From contig CM082593.2 of assembly GCA_040954595.2 (NCBI GenBank), positions 3,162,001-3,226,000 of the forward strand: a DNA stretch of 64,000 nucleotides. The letters run 5' to 3'. A program made the position numbers and the translations under genes. Shown here one piece after another: positions 50,872 to 64,000 of this stretch. Position 1 is the first letter of the stretch, and the number at the start of each line of letters is the position of its first letter. The notes beneath the pieces were generated by a model. It saw nothing but the letters and a program-made list of their open reading frames with translations. It did no database searches and was not told where the DNA came from. This DNA is from Balanoglossus misakiensis (taxonomy: Eukaryota > Hemichordata).

Positions 50872-53587
50872 AAATTTTGAGCGTTCAAGGTAAAACTCCC
50901 CGAAAATCATATGTCTTTTCTCACAAACACTTTGGAATTCCTTCCACATTTAAACACATGGAAATGGGATTCGACTAAACTTTATTATTTAAGACTGCTT
51001 GTGAGAAAAGCAAATGCACCACTCGAAAGTGATTTAAGACCATCATTCCGTGGCTCAAATGTTTCATTAAATTGTTGGCGAACTGACATGCAGACGAATG
51101 CATGGTCATACGTTGTTGCCTAAATCACAGAGGAGAAAGTTTACGCACTTGGAGAACCAAAACGAATGGACGGAAAACCATCATATAAATCATACTCGCT
51201 GTAATATCATGTCGTTAAATGGACTCTCCTTGTAATTCTGGGATGTATCGTGATTTTCTTATTGTCTGACTATGATTTAAGTAAGACTAAGTGTTACATC
51301 TTTTTTTCTATTAAAATAACAGGAGAGATTGGTTGCCATAAGCTGAACTTAGTTGACCCCCACTACTGATCCAGTGGAACCCTTTTAAGAAGAGGTTTAG
51401 GTCTGCATCGATCCGAGGTAAATCTTCATCCAAGCCATTAAATAAGAAGAAGAGCCACAGTCGCAATCGAAAGTAGGGGCGCCGAAGACCTAGAGTTGCT
51501 ACTTTGGAAGAGGGGATAATAGAATGGCGTGCTTCACGTGTCATTCACGTATCAAATTGAGTGTGGAGATGTCTTGAGAAAAAAAACTAATAAGTTTGTT
51601 TATTTAAAAGTACAAGTAGGGCAGCCAAGTATGGCAGAACATGTGCTTCGACGCGACATGCTATGAAGCGAAATGTGGACATTAACAATGTCGCGTGTAT
51701 ACTGTGTAAACCAATAACACAAGATAGGCAGATACTTAAACAAAATGTTACATGTTAACATCGTCTAATATGTAAATTCGATTCGTATCTACTCCCAAGA
51801 ACGAATATCGAGCAAACTAACGTGTACTTTGTTTTACTTCAACGATACCCTTCATTGAGTTTTTGTTTTGGTCGAGTGAGACATACAGGAGGCATGGAGT
51901 CACCTCTTGACATTGTTATTTAGATAAGTTGCCCAGTATTAGATGGCTTTGGGATGAAAGATCGATTTTAGCATTAGTTCCCCACCACAGTCATTGTAGT
52001 CACCACCGACATCTACGGTTATCAACATGTCTTTTACAGTATTTACCTTTTAATTTGGCAAGGCCAGCCCTTGTGATACACAAAGGTGGAATGCCCCAGT
52101 ATGCTATTTGGTGGACCGAACCGTCTTTAAGCAAGCTAATCTCGCAAGACTGCATTAAACCCATTTGCATCATTTCCTGTGCATGGACACGCGGAAGTAT
52201 AATTGTGCGAATTATCTAGAAGTCGGCGTAATTACACAACCCACGTATACCTAGTTATCTGTGTTTGCAAACGATAAAGTCAGGATTCCTGTCTTGGAAT
52301 GCTGGAATAGCCTCGTTTAGAAAGGATCTATTTCTGATATCATGCAAATGGATCTAATAATAGACAAAATAGTCGACACTGACTTCTTGACCGATACACA
52401 TTCACGTGATTGAAGCACGCCCATAATAATTGCGAAATCTTACTTATTGATCAGATTATGTATCTGTGGAACAGACGCAAAATACCAAAGCTAATTGTTA
52501 TATCCAGCTGTGCTGCCAGAGGTCTGTCTTGATAAACGTTGATTCAAAGTCTCAAATAATTGCTAAATTAGCGATTAAAATTAAAACACATGAGCTTGCA
52601 TGGATTTGAGTGACTCATAATAATCTTCGAGAGAGAACGCCATTTTGGAGCCAATAAAGACGAGAAATTGAATTACAGTCATTTAGCAGATAAGAATAAA
52701 CATTTTCGGCGCACGTCACTGAGTGCCATAATGTTACTGATGTGTGCAGATATGAACATGATGAGACGTAGCTGGGAAATTAACCCACCGAGTGGAACGA
52801 TTCCAATAAGCGTCGGTGGAGCAGACGTGAATAGGGCTTAAAATTTAACAGGAGTCTCAGATGGCAAGGTGGCGGCGAATCCAGCCCTAATTAATCAACA
52901 TTCACGGCACGTGAATGCGCGCGGCGCTTGTGAGTGTAAGCGACCGAGACAGAAGGAGCATCGTCCGTTTTAATAGAACTAATATGAAATGAACGGTTTC
53001 CAACCCCGTCAATGCTTTAAAGTCAGAAATGCTTTGTCATCACAAAGCCGAGTTCAAGTCAACATCTGCGATCCGATTGACCATCGCCACCTATTGTGTG
53101 CGTTGGCAAAGTAACTTGAAAGTAGGGAGATTTGTTGCAGTAACAAGCTCCACACAAGCTGCACCGGTAGGGAAAAAATGCCACTGAAGGCAGACTCAGC
53201 TCGGAACACAGGTGTTTTCCTCATCAATAATGCCCCACCATTACGGCCTAATTGGTCTCCCAGGAAACCGCACGCAAAATGATGGTAACACACTTTTCTA
53301 TATTGATATTTAAGTATCAGTTTCCCAAGATTGCCTTTCGCTGTAGATGTGCTTTAAACATATAGATTTAATTTCAAATTGTTTTTAGCGGGCAACCCCG
53401 CCATTAGGTAATCACATATTTTATGTTTAATGCCAACAACGTTTTAGCAACGATTGGGTTTCCGTAATTAAGCAAATATCACTCGCTTCTTGCAACGTGG
53501 TCTCCATGACCCCCGTATTTGTAACTGGTAGGCGAACAAAGCCCGATTCCGGGAACTGAGTGGTCCTCACGTGATCCATCACGCTAA

Positions 53588-53652
53588 TGACGTCATAACG
53601 CCCCGGAAGTGCGTTGTCGGCCATGAATATGCAAAGTGGGACCGTGACGTCA
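53588..53652. promoter_or_regulatory. Paired CRE palindromes with an ETS-like site between
   Basis: TGACGTCA at 53588-53595 and again at 53645-53652, with CCGGAAGT (ETS class) near 53603. The cluster is more GC- and CpG-rich than its surroundings, as in an enhancer or promoter. Confidence 0.4.
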
Positions 53653-54986
53653 CAAGTGCTGCACACACAAAATCAACTGAACTGCATTTGTGAAACGATA
53701 ATGTTAATTTAAATAAAAACAGAAGCTGTGCAAACTTTTATTATATCATTCCAGTCAGTATTTAGATAACTTTACCCCATCAGAAATACCTGTTTAAGAA
53801 TTACGAGTATTACACAATACATACGCTTTAAGTGCAAATACTCTTCTCTCTTAATAGCATTTGTTTCACAATATTGAAACAGAAAGGCAAACAAGCAACA
53901 TTTACAATATGGCAAAAGTTGGCATATTGTGTTCACAGATGGACAGACTTACAGACAGGCGGGCAGACAGCGTTGTCAATCAGCCTCCAAGTTGCACATG
54001 CGCAAAGATGGCGCCTATATGTGCTTGCAAGTCGATGGGATTATTTGGAGCATCAACTCAAATGGTTACGACTATCCCTTTATCGTACTCGTGCAATGAG
54101 CGTGAAACTGATTTTGATGCTACAAGAGCTGCCCGTGTCAGCGTTTACAGTGATTTAACCAGAAGTTTTGATAGTAGAAACGTTGATTACTTGAGAGAAG
54201 ACAAAACACGACGTCCGCCTGCACTTAGCTGCATGCACCACGCTACTTGAATATCTCGCTTTATCAAGATTTAATTTTCCAAGACAGATACTAGTCGGAG
54301 ATCCAAATGAGTTTCCCGGCGTGAGATGTTATTCTTGTACGCCACCGAAGACGTACGTGCTGTAATTTGGCGCCAAGATGGTTTCAGGAAATTCTTCAAC
54401 AGATGCAATAATTTCCACGGTGCACTGATAAATGATGTAGTGGACGTTTTATGGACGTGCTGGAATTGCTTTCTTTTTCCTGGAGATTAACTACCGTCTC
54501 CCTTTGATAGCTTCTCTAAATTAAACTGTGTCTGTTACGTCGCGAATTTGAAGCGCTTGAAACAAACTGCGCCGGAGCTCTGAGTCTCCCGCGAAGCACG
54601 ATTAAATTTACCTTCATCCTAACATCATTTGGGATTCCCCGTGTTTAATTTCGGAGCTGCGCTTCGCAGGTTTATATGCCTCCAGTGATATACAACCAAG
54701 CACTTGACGCTAAGATAACTGTACTATTATATTTCCGAGAACTTTTCCCATTACAGGAACACACAATGTCCAGTTTAGAAATGTGTGTTGATGATTGGAT
54801 ACGTGGGTGATAAAGTCGTATATAAACTGATCTCTGATGGAATACCTACGTAATGATGAAAAAAGTTTCGGCCATATCGACGAGGGCCATAAATGTCCTT
54901 TTCTTGACTTAGCAAACTAGTTCTATCTGATGGGAAGTATTCACTCAGATACGGCAATCCCCGGGTGATTTATCGGGATGCGGCCC

Positions 54987-55001
54987 AATATATACCCGCC
55001 C
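54987..55001 (-). promoter_or_regulatory. Candidate minus-strand GC box plus TATA element
   Basis: On the minus strand GGGCGGG is immediately followed by TATATATT. The pairing is promoter-like and oriented toward VAChT, about 15 kb away. No transcript or exon is visible to support it. Confidence 0.22.
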
Positions 55002-55806
55002 ACTCATTCGGCAATAATTAGCCCCCTCTTCGTTTACACAATCGCATTATCTCGGAAACGATATCTATTAATATGTTTAATTTTTCCGCTGTTGATCATT
55101 TCGATCTTATCATCTCGTCCGAAATTTTCGTGCATTAAAAAGGGCACTGGACTGATGTTACGTTGTTCCTATACCACTTGTTTGACCCTAGAACTATAAT
55201 GAGACACGCGAATATCCCATAATTCAAACTTACTGCCGAAATACTTCCGTTTCACGGGATTTATACACGAACCCCATTTTGAATTGGGCGATGGACGTGA
55301 TGGTAAGATTATAAATCAGCCCTTCTCAATTTATCAGCAAAATACTCTCACTGGCCTCATTTATTCCCGCCAAGCATTTGCACTTCTCGAGGATCTCAAA
55401 TGTTTGAAAATTAAAAGGTCCAAAAGCCTGACCCCTGTCCGTGATTGCTCACAATTTACTGTCAAAGCCAGCCACACACTGTCAGTCACTTGATTGCCTT
55501 ATCTCTCTTCTCATCTTATTGCCTACCACGCTTGGCTGATAACAATATTAAAGCAGCCATCTTTTTTGCATGTTTCCCGCCAACTGTACGCTGAAGTGTC
55601 GTTCGCCAACGCATCCTTGCCCTGGCGTCGCCTACCGATACAAACTCTAGACTTTACTAGTAAGGGAACAATGTCTGGTGGGATGTGGGGAAGAATCCAT
55701 GCCCAAAACACGCCACTGATAACTTTTATCTCAAAGCGAATTTTGTTTTGAGTATTCTGTCTAAAAAACTTGGCGAGTAAAACTTGGCGCGCAGGCTTGT
55801 ATTTTG

Positions 55807-55814
55807 TGACGTCA
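55807..55814. promoter_or_regulatory. CRE palindrome TGACGTCA
   Basis: Perfect CRE, the most distal of the intergenic set. Confidence 0.4.
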
Positions 55815-58800
55815 TGCACGATCCCTCATGTTATCATGATAGCGTAATTTCAGTCCATGTTAATCTAATTGGAGTAAAAAGCTTTCCACTGCGACGTGTT
55901 TGCCCTTGCAATCAATGAATTATTTTTTTTTCTAGAAATATTTGCCATTCAGATCATGAAGAGAATTGCCTCCCTAGTTTACTATTTTTGACCAAGGGCT
56001 ACTCGAGTCGGTTGACGTTGCAAACATGTTTGGTCAATCGCGTTTTCGAAACAAATGTTATGAAGATAAAAAGACGTGTTTTCACACATTAACGTGGCAA
56101 CCATGCAAGTTCAGTACAAAAAGTCAGTATATGATGTTGAAAAATGGTTATCATTGTTTGATATATATGAAAGACAGGTGTTCGCGAATTAGGCCTTTAT
56201 CGCCCTGCTTAAAGGAAATGGTAATCTATACCCAAATTCGGTATCAGTGTAAAAGGATAACATTCATCTTGAAGTTGAAACTTCCGTTACATGACTTTTG
56301 GCAGCCATCATATATATCTCACGGCGCATGTGCGCTGTCTGTGTCAGAATCATGCCCCGATGATCGAGACTTGACTGCATTCACACCGTGGTCAACGACC
56401 CTGCCATTTTAAACGCAAGTGCCAAAAGTCAGCCACTTGGCAGTCAGCGTACACAATGCGCTTGTTGTCTATTGGGAGCGCCATTATCACCAGATGCACA
56501 GCTCGTGGTTGCTATTTTCACAGCTGCGCGCAGCCGCCGTGATCTGTCCGGTGATGTTGGTGATAATGAGAGACTCAAATCTTTCTTGAGAGAGGCTACG
56601 ATATTCGATTTGATGCATATACCCTGTGGACCCTCCAGAAAATAAATAAACGGCTCTTCTTTGACATGTATTCTGCAATGTGTCATTGTCGCTTTAAAAG
56701 GAGTCAACACCCAAAGAACATACATCACTCTATTATGACAAATGTACATGTACATTGTCGTAATTTCCGACTTATGGATTAGTATTAAATAATAAAACAA
56801 CGTTGATGTGCCCAACAAAAAAAACACCTGATGAAGTACAGACCGAAAACGGTTTTGATGCGAAATATAATTATAACAAAATATAATTTTATAAAAAAAA
56901 TAACTCAGAAGATGAGTACGATAAAATATTCGCCAACTTCAATTGATTTTGTCTTTATGTTCGCCGACGGTTGCCTAGGGGGTTCGGGGTGCTTTGCTAG
57001 TCAATTTATCTCGCTAATCGCGCTAAATCGCTCCTTGTAACTGAAAACCCGAACACGCCAAATCGCTGCCAGTTACAGCAACCACGGCGTGCAGATACAG
57101 TATTTCACGTTAAAAGGCAGATGTCAGGAGTGGACGTCTTTTTTCTGTGTCCACGTTTGATGTCTCCTTCTGGCAATCACTGCCTGATATGTACAGACAC
57201 ACTGTGTTCCCAGCGTGTAACAACCAGCTTTGCATTACATCTATAAGTGATAGACACATAGAGTTATACTTTTCTATGTCATTTGTTTCAAACATATTTG
57301 ATAAACCTATTTGGGGAATATTGGTGTATACTTCAGCCTAATAATCAAAAAGTTTGGTTCTTCGTTTTTTTAGTGGCTATGCCATTACTTTGTTAAATCC
57401 GGGTATGCGTGGGATGAGGTCCGCATTAGGAGTCGTATAGATATCTCCATCAGCGAACTGATCCATTTCGCGTTTAGTGGGTCGGCGTATTGTCCACGCT
57501 ATTGAACAAATACATTAGGCAAACCAAACAGTGACTCTGCCGTTAACACACCGCATTGGAACACTGCAGTGCCGCCGGTTCGTATCACGCGATCAATTCA
57601 GCTATTTTAGAGAAAGCGTGTTTGCTATATGGACGGATAATTAATTAGCGTTTCCATCAAGATCGATTCGAGTGAGTTTGTGTGAGAGAGAGTTTAAGTA
57701 TTTGCTATTGATGAAATTAATTCCGTGCATGTGACACCAGATCACACGGAAATGGCGATCAATTAGGATCAGGACCGTTGAACAAACTTAGGAAATACCC
57801 TAAAGTTATGAATGATTGGAAAACATATACTGACGAAGTGTCGAATGTCATTTTCTTGTAATTTAAGCGGGCGTGTTTCCAGAGTAACAGTATACCTATT
57901 TGAGTTTGCGTTTTTATATTTCATCTAGAAATAATATTCCTTATTTCTGAAGGGATTGAACAGTAGCCAGACAGCTAGGCACGATGGGAAACTAGACGGC
58001 TTAACGAAATTGGCCGAACAGCTTAACGAAATTTACCGAAGCTCAGCACACGTACACTTCGTGACACTTTCTATAAGAGGATTGGCCATCTCTGATTTAC
58101 CTTGTAGACGTCAAATTTGTTTACCGTATTACGTCGAAAACGCTTCAGTGAATAACCAGCGAGCGTTTCTTCGCTGCCCATAAAGTAGATTTATCATGGT
58201 TTTACTTTCTCGGGAAAATACACGTCACGGTGATGTACGTTTCATGAGAATAACATTTGGAAAATCAATTATTTCTGTGTGGAACACATTTAGGCTGCCG
58301 GGGAGGTTGATATGTTGTTTTTAGAATCACCATGTATAGAGAAACCCAAAGGGCAACTTTTAAGTAAAAATGCATCACGTACAATGGAAATGACTCGTCA
58401 TCACGTGTACTGGGCTGTCACATTTCTGGTGACCCATCAGAACAAAAGTAAAATGGCTGCACCACTGCCTTCCTTGATTTCACCATAAACCGTGTAAAAG
58501 TATGTTCCCATGTGAGCAATATGACGAGAGAAAGCAAACGAAATCCCCCTTCAAACATGAGCAGCGAATATATCTGGGAAATTGGCCATTCCTTCCCAGT
58601 TGTTCCGTTTCGATTTACCCTCCAACCTCGTTTGCTCTCCGAGCTGGTGACTATACGAAACAATAGCGACTAATTGCTAATTACATACCGTGGGGTCTGT
58701 CGCTAAGTACATCCGTGTTACCATGGAAATGGCACATCAATATTAAACCAAACCAAACGACGTGTACCCTAGAAACCACTTCATCATGGTTCCCAAAATA

Positions 58801-61025
58801 CCGAAAAGAATGCGTACTGCTGAAGCAGTCATGTTTTCAAGTATGCGTGGCACAGTCCATCATTAGAAGGGGTATTTTCTTAAACTTACAGATTCGCCTC
58901 GCGCAGAAAGCATGACTTTCAGTTAGCTGGATTTGTGATTTCGTTTGGAGCTAATTTGCTGTTTAAATTAGCGATAATCTTTGATCTGTCCTCTATGGCT
59001 GCCGGGGAGTCGTCTATTTATCGAACGCTATTAACGGATTAAAGGCACTTTCCTCCGCAGACTCAAATTGAATATTGATCTCTGAAATACCGCAAGAGCG
59101 GTGCATATATTAATGGAACTGTTCAAATGAATTTAAACAGTACAGTACAGTATATTATACTAGTAGTATGTGATGGAGTTAATACTTGCGGTTTCCAGAT
59201 TCATGCAGTAAATTAATGGCCTATTACTTGTTAGTCCATATAATGATTCCATCATAAACTTTCCAGCTTTCTTTATCTCGTTCACGCATGCAGTCTCCAT
59301 CAATCATAATATCAACGCATTCTAGTATCATTAAAATCTGTAATTGATTTCAATGTATTTTCCTCAAAAATTTACGATACACTTTCCGACTACAATTCGT
59401 ATTATCACAGTCTCCAGGGCATAGCCTGTAAACACAGATATATCGTTGCCCCTTCATGAGCCAAATTACATGTACAAATATGCACATCACCGGAATACAT
59501 TCGGTGGCAAGGAAACTCACATATACGGGTTTATTTCACTATACCGTGCTTACGATAAAATTACTACACATTTTAAATGTTTTAAGCTTGATGAAACGCT
59601 ACTATATTTAGAACAGTTTCTTATACATGAAAACGCAACTCTTGTTGGTAGAAACTTTTTATATGGGAATGTGGTGGTATGGCTGTAAGTAAACGTTTAA
59701 TTCTCCATGATGGAAGAGACCCGACTTCCGGGGAGTTTTAAGTGCACTTCCGCCTTTTTAGAAACTTGTGAACCTCAATCAAATATCACCTTGACGATTC
59801 TTGCTTTACTATGATTTTTTTTCTCAATCACGCCATGATAGCACGAGAGTGTCGCGATAGGAAGTGCGTCTGTGTGTATCGCTGCACGGCTGCGGCGCTA
59901 TCGGGCAACACAAATGGCAATCGATTTTTGTGCTCTTGTGTTTGGTATTTGTTGTTTAACTTTTACCTAGTGCAGGCGGCAGGTATTTCTGATAAAAAGC
60001 AAGGTCGTCGCCTTGAGCGAAACCGTGAATAACTCCATCGCTTCAATGCTAAAGCGCATAACGTGCGACCAAAGTGAAACTTCAGCAGTCATACATTGTA
60101 CACGTGATCCTCCGTATCGATACACTCATGGTCGTTTGACAGACCCTCTTCGTCAAATCTTGCAAAATTAAGCGGCGAAAATTAAGGGATTGTCATGACA
60201 ACATAATGGATGTAACTGATTATGTGGCACGATCAAAATACACATTTCCAGTAATTGTCGAATCAATATTAATGATGGAAAATAATTTTCCCCTTCCCAA
60301 TATTTTAAAGTAGGTCTCGCTGAGTGATATGCTTCGGGGTGACTATTTAAATTGTGAGCAGTCGACTACAAACTAATTACCGCATATAAGCTCGGTTGCA
60401 GACAACTAGAATCAGTTTAATAGAATGAAACCGATCACTTTGTCGTGAACTTTGACCCTTCTCAACTTTTGACCATCACAGGTCAATTAACGGCGATACT
60501 GTCCATCCAAGGAAGAAAATATAAGGCGTTATTTCCAGTCAAACGTTTCGCTGCATTTACAGAAATGAGTTCAAAACAATCGCTTGCAAACAACTTTGAC
60601 CAAGACGACGATTATTTACAACCTGACAAAGTGTTACTTTCTTCGTTTGCATTTTCATTAGTTTTCACATGTATTAGTTGTTGTTTTTAATTTATTATTT
60701 TTTAAATTTATTACACTGACAACGTTTTTGTAGTTTGATATATACCAACTTTGATCCCACATGAATACACCCTGCCTCAGAACAGTGCACGCTCGAATTG
60801 TCATCATGGAATTTACGATTTGTTTGCATCGCAAGTGACGAAATATAATTAGAGTTGTAATTGATAGCGCATCTGTTCGGAAATATTTCCATTTCATTCT
60901 TTGCTTCTAAGGGAATTTAAAAATTCATCATCTGGTGTATCGATTCCCAAGTTGTGCCCTGGTCTTCGGCCTGATTAAATGCCATTCAAACGAATATCTC
61001 ACGAATTATCAAACGTGGCATTGGC

Positions 61026-61043
61026 GCCCCCCCCCCTCCCCCC
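61026..61043. repeat. Poly-C tract
   Basis: C-only run broken by a single T. No associated gene. Confidence 0.9.
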
Positions 61044-64000
61044 GAAACATCTGCTCCTGCCCCGTATTGCTATATCACATTAAAGGGACAAAGCTCGCTC
61101 TTCTGTGATATCAAGAAAGCCGCGATACACACATGCAAACGCCATGACCTTTCTTCCAATAACACTGAACTTGACCCGATTGGCGTGGGTACAAATCAGC
61201 TGTGGGAAGTCACAAATGATCAATAATTTGTGAGCCTTCTCTCCGTCTAGAGTTCAAGTCTTAATAATTGAACAGAAAACAACGTAAAACAGTTGAGTTC
61301 TTGTTCAGCTGGTGCGCAGTCGTGTCAGATTTATGATATAACGAGCTCTTTTGCTGAGACAATTCAAAATTGCTTTCATCTTGCACGGTGGACCGTGTGT
61401 TCTTGTGTCGTAAAATACATATGTCATACTCTGTCCGTTTATAAGACTGACGTATAGAACTAGGACAAGGTACATGCATGCACAATGTATAACTTCAGAG
61501 TTGTCGAACTAACGTTACTACGTTTATGAACTAAGTCTCGCGAGATCTCGCAATGGGTGAAAAATCATCTACCGCAAGCATCTGAAACGTTTACAGCAGG
61601 GGAAAGCGAACAAACTTCTAAACGACACTGTGAGAGTTTGCGTACCCAATTTATAGTACTTCACCGACGGCTATAGTACCATCACCTGTATACACGACAG
61701 ACTTTTGTCAGCAGGCAATGTGGAGATATACTGAAGGAAATGTGACTGTGATCTTCGATGTATCATTCCCTACAAACAACGCTATCACATACATGTTTCA
61801 AGGCGATGTTTCAATGAGACATTTCGCTAGCAGATTCGTGTTTACAAAACGCGGTCATAACAGACGTACAGCTGCAACGGTGATTCCATTATAAACGATT
61901 TCTTGTATCTTAACCTGTTCGATAATTTGCAAATGAAGTGCGTGTGCGCAGTCTCACGAGTCATTACACTCACGCCATCCGCCCCAAACCTATGTGAACT
62001 ATACAACAAAAAGGAGTTTTGTATCTTCAAGTACACTTCCGCACAAATGCCAGACCATTTTAAGCCAATAACAATCAATTATGCAAATAAGCTTCTGATT
62101 CCATCATTGCATGGAATCGTCTGGTGGATGTTCATTAAAATATTTTCTAAAATGTCACAACAAATGCTAAATCATACACTTATTAACCACCAACCTCTCA
62201 TTGGTGAGATGATGTCATAATTTGTAATCAGCCAGGCTGACAAAACATGATGAGTCGTTCGTTTTGATGCTACTTTGCCAGGGGCAAGTATTATACTTTT
62301 CTCGTTGTCTTGATTAGTTATTGATGAGTTGATGAAAATTGCCAGAAAAAAAACGATACCTCATAGTCAGTAACTGATCAGAGCTGATCAAATTTTTCGC
62401 ACCCACCCACTTAACAGCCCACGCACAAAGTGAACGTTTTCCATCGTGAATATTTACCTGGGCGCCATCTTTATCGTGGTGAAAGCAATGGCAATATTGT
62501 CAATTGCATTAAATCGAAGAAAAGTAAATATAACAAAATATTTGAACCGATCGTGTTATCGGGCATGTAAAACCCCGTCTCATCAAACGTCAATATTTAT
62601 CTAGGCTGCCCTACGCTTTACACTTACTTAAAAATTAACATGATTATTGTTTGAAAAGAGCGATAAAACAGAAGCTCATTTGCATAATTGATTGGTATTG
62701 ACTTAATGTCTGCGATATTTACATAGTCCGGAAAAGGGGAAATTTACTACAGTGGTAATCGTAGAAACCTGACGATTGTGTGTACATCTATTAAATATTG
62801 GCGTTTTTAAAGATATTTAAGTATTTTCCCGAAGAATAGCAAAAAGGGGGTGACAGACAGACAGACGAGTGCAGGACTAAAATATATACGGCATCGCGAT
62901 GATATCATCAGAATGACGCTTTAATTATGGGAAAAAAATCTGAAATGATGACTCTTTGCTAATTACGTCAGGGATAACGAGCTTAGATATTTAAGTGTCA
63001 TTAAGGTCTGGCTCGATTTAAGCTTGTCACTATCGTGATAGGGAACTGTTTATAGTTATAACCATTACATACCGAAAGCTCAAATGTTTCATCATTCTAA
63101 AGTTAGACATTAACTTGTAAATCTCGGCTCGTCACTTTTCAATCGAACCACAGTGGGACAGGCTCATTCTGAACATGTCAGAATGATTTACAATATTTTT
63201 TATAGAGAAATTGTTTAATAATATTAATATTTTCGGTTTAGTTAGATTCAAAAGATTTCTATACTCCCCAGTACTTTCAACTCACCATGTCCTTACATAG
63301 CCCTAAGTTACGGGTAACAATAGCGGTCATGATTTTGAAAGCATATCGAAGGGGCGTGCTCACATTCAGTAAAGATTTATGAAGACTTGTGAAGAAGGGT
63401 TTAATTAGCATTTAGATAATATATCACTTCACCGAACTAACAACGTTAACATGCAATATGCTTGCCGACGCGTCGATGTTTGGTGGCGTGTTTGTTTTAA
63501 AGTTATCCAGTTACTAACGGTAAACAGAAATAAATATTCTTCATGAAAATGTGCAACCCGGTGAACGTGGACTTGATAACTCAGAGTCATGTGAAGATCC
63601 AAAATCGGTCGCTGAAGCATGGCCGTCACTTATGATGACATTGTTATGTCAGATGCGTGTAACATAATGTCCTGGTTCCTTACATGAAACCGTATAACTT
63701 TCTATTACTTTAATTTGGAAAGAAACTGATCTACAATCGACAGATATCTATACCGGCCTCGAGATTACAGGGAAGTGTACGTTGATACTAACAGCTTGCA
63801 GCCTATAGTTTCAGTTAAGTAAACTTTATGATAATAAATATACTTTTATCGACATTTATTTTCCATCGTCATCTATTATATATAAGTTCCGTGGGCAATT
63901 TCGCGCCAGCTCGCATAAAAGATTTATCACGGTTTAACTCCTGTGTATACTGAGTCTTGTACACCGACAAAGACCCAGTCAGATCTAGCTAGCTACTCTC

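Larger units (their letters stand above)
39683..64000. other. Gene-poor upstream territory of the cholinergic locus
   Basis: About 24 kb without any coding exon that I can support. Open frames are short and lack family motifs or consistent splice sites. It contains five of the eight intergenic CRE palindromes, two weak minus-strand promoter candidates, a hairpin-forming inverted repeat, an octamer pair and several simple repeats. The shared noncoding first exon of VAChT and ChAT should lie here, but I cannot locate it with confidence. Confidence 0.5.

Noticed and set aside
53832-54250. Overlapping 108- and 129-codon plus-strand frames
   Set aside because: Two frames cover the same DNA, neither has a motif, and they include simple repeats such as GACAGAC.
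56026-56412. 128-codon plus-strand frame
   Set aside because: No domain, no promoter and no splice support. The length is within chance for this much noncoding DNA.
1-64000. tRNA, rRNA, CRISPR arrays and complete transposons
   Set aside because: I saw no cloverleaf with a convincing B-box, no rRNA-like stretch, no spaced direct repeats, and no transposase or reverse transcriptase motifs. A tRNAscan or RepeatMasker run would be needed to exclude small or degraded copies.

Overview
The window is animal nuclear DNA from an invertebrate bilaterian. The genes are split by GT-AG introns, mostly 80-700 bp. The intergenic DNA is AT-rich with many tetranucleotide microsatellites. The gene content (a cholinergic locus, MAM-domain receptors, a protein O-fucosyltransferase-like enzyme) is metazoan. 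I cannot fix the phylum from sequence alone; a marine lophotrochozoan, ambulacrarian or cephalochordate would all fit. Nothing bacterial or viral was recognised.

Layout. (1) 1-17.3 kb, plus strand: a head-to-tail array of three paralogous genes for type I membrane proteins with five MAM domains and a short tail. Gene A is cut by the left edge, so only its last four exons are present. Gene B (2748-9027, 958 aa) and gene C (9621-17298, 961 aa) are complete, each with 18 coding exons in the same order and phases. (2) 17.6-20.5 kb, minus strand: a five-exon gene for a 501-aa type II membrane protein of the GDP-fucose protein O-fucosyltransferase-like family, convergent with gene C. (3) 22.8-39.7 kb, minus strand: the cholinergic gene locus. 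Choline acetyltransferase (ChAT, 14 coding exons, 661 aa) lies downstream of an intronless vesicular acetylcholine transporter (VAChT, 535 aa) on the same strand. The first coding exon of ChAT has its own splice acceptor upstream of the start codon. This fits the known nested arrangement, with VAChT inside the first intron of ChAT and a shared noncoding exon further upstream. (4) 39.7-64 kb: about 24 kb with no convincing coding gene, probably the upstream regulatory territory of the locus.

How the genes work together: ChAT makes acetylcholine in the cytosol and VAChT loads it into synaptic vesicles, so co-transcription from one locus keeps synthesis and packaging in step. The MAM receptors and the fucosyltransferase-like gene are separate surface and secretory-pathway genes with no evident link to it.

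The most interesting noncoding signals are eight perfect CRE palindromes (TGACGTCA) between 30.9 and 55.9 kb, a 33-bp tandem duplication carrying a POU4/UNC-86-like site in the presumed first intron of ChAT, a compound 515-bp tetranucleotide repeat beside a ChAT exon, and an orphan 124-codon plus-strand ORF between VAChT and ChAT. Exon coordinates were set by eye from splice consensus, reading frame and paralogue or family alignment. All complete gene models close in frame.
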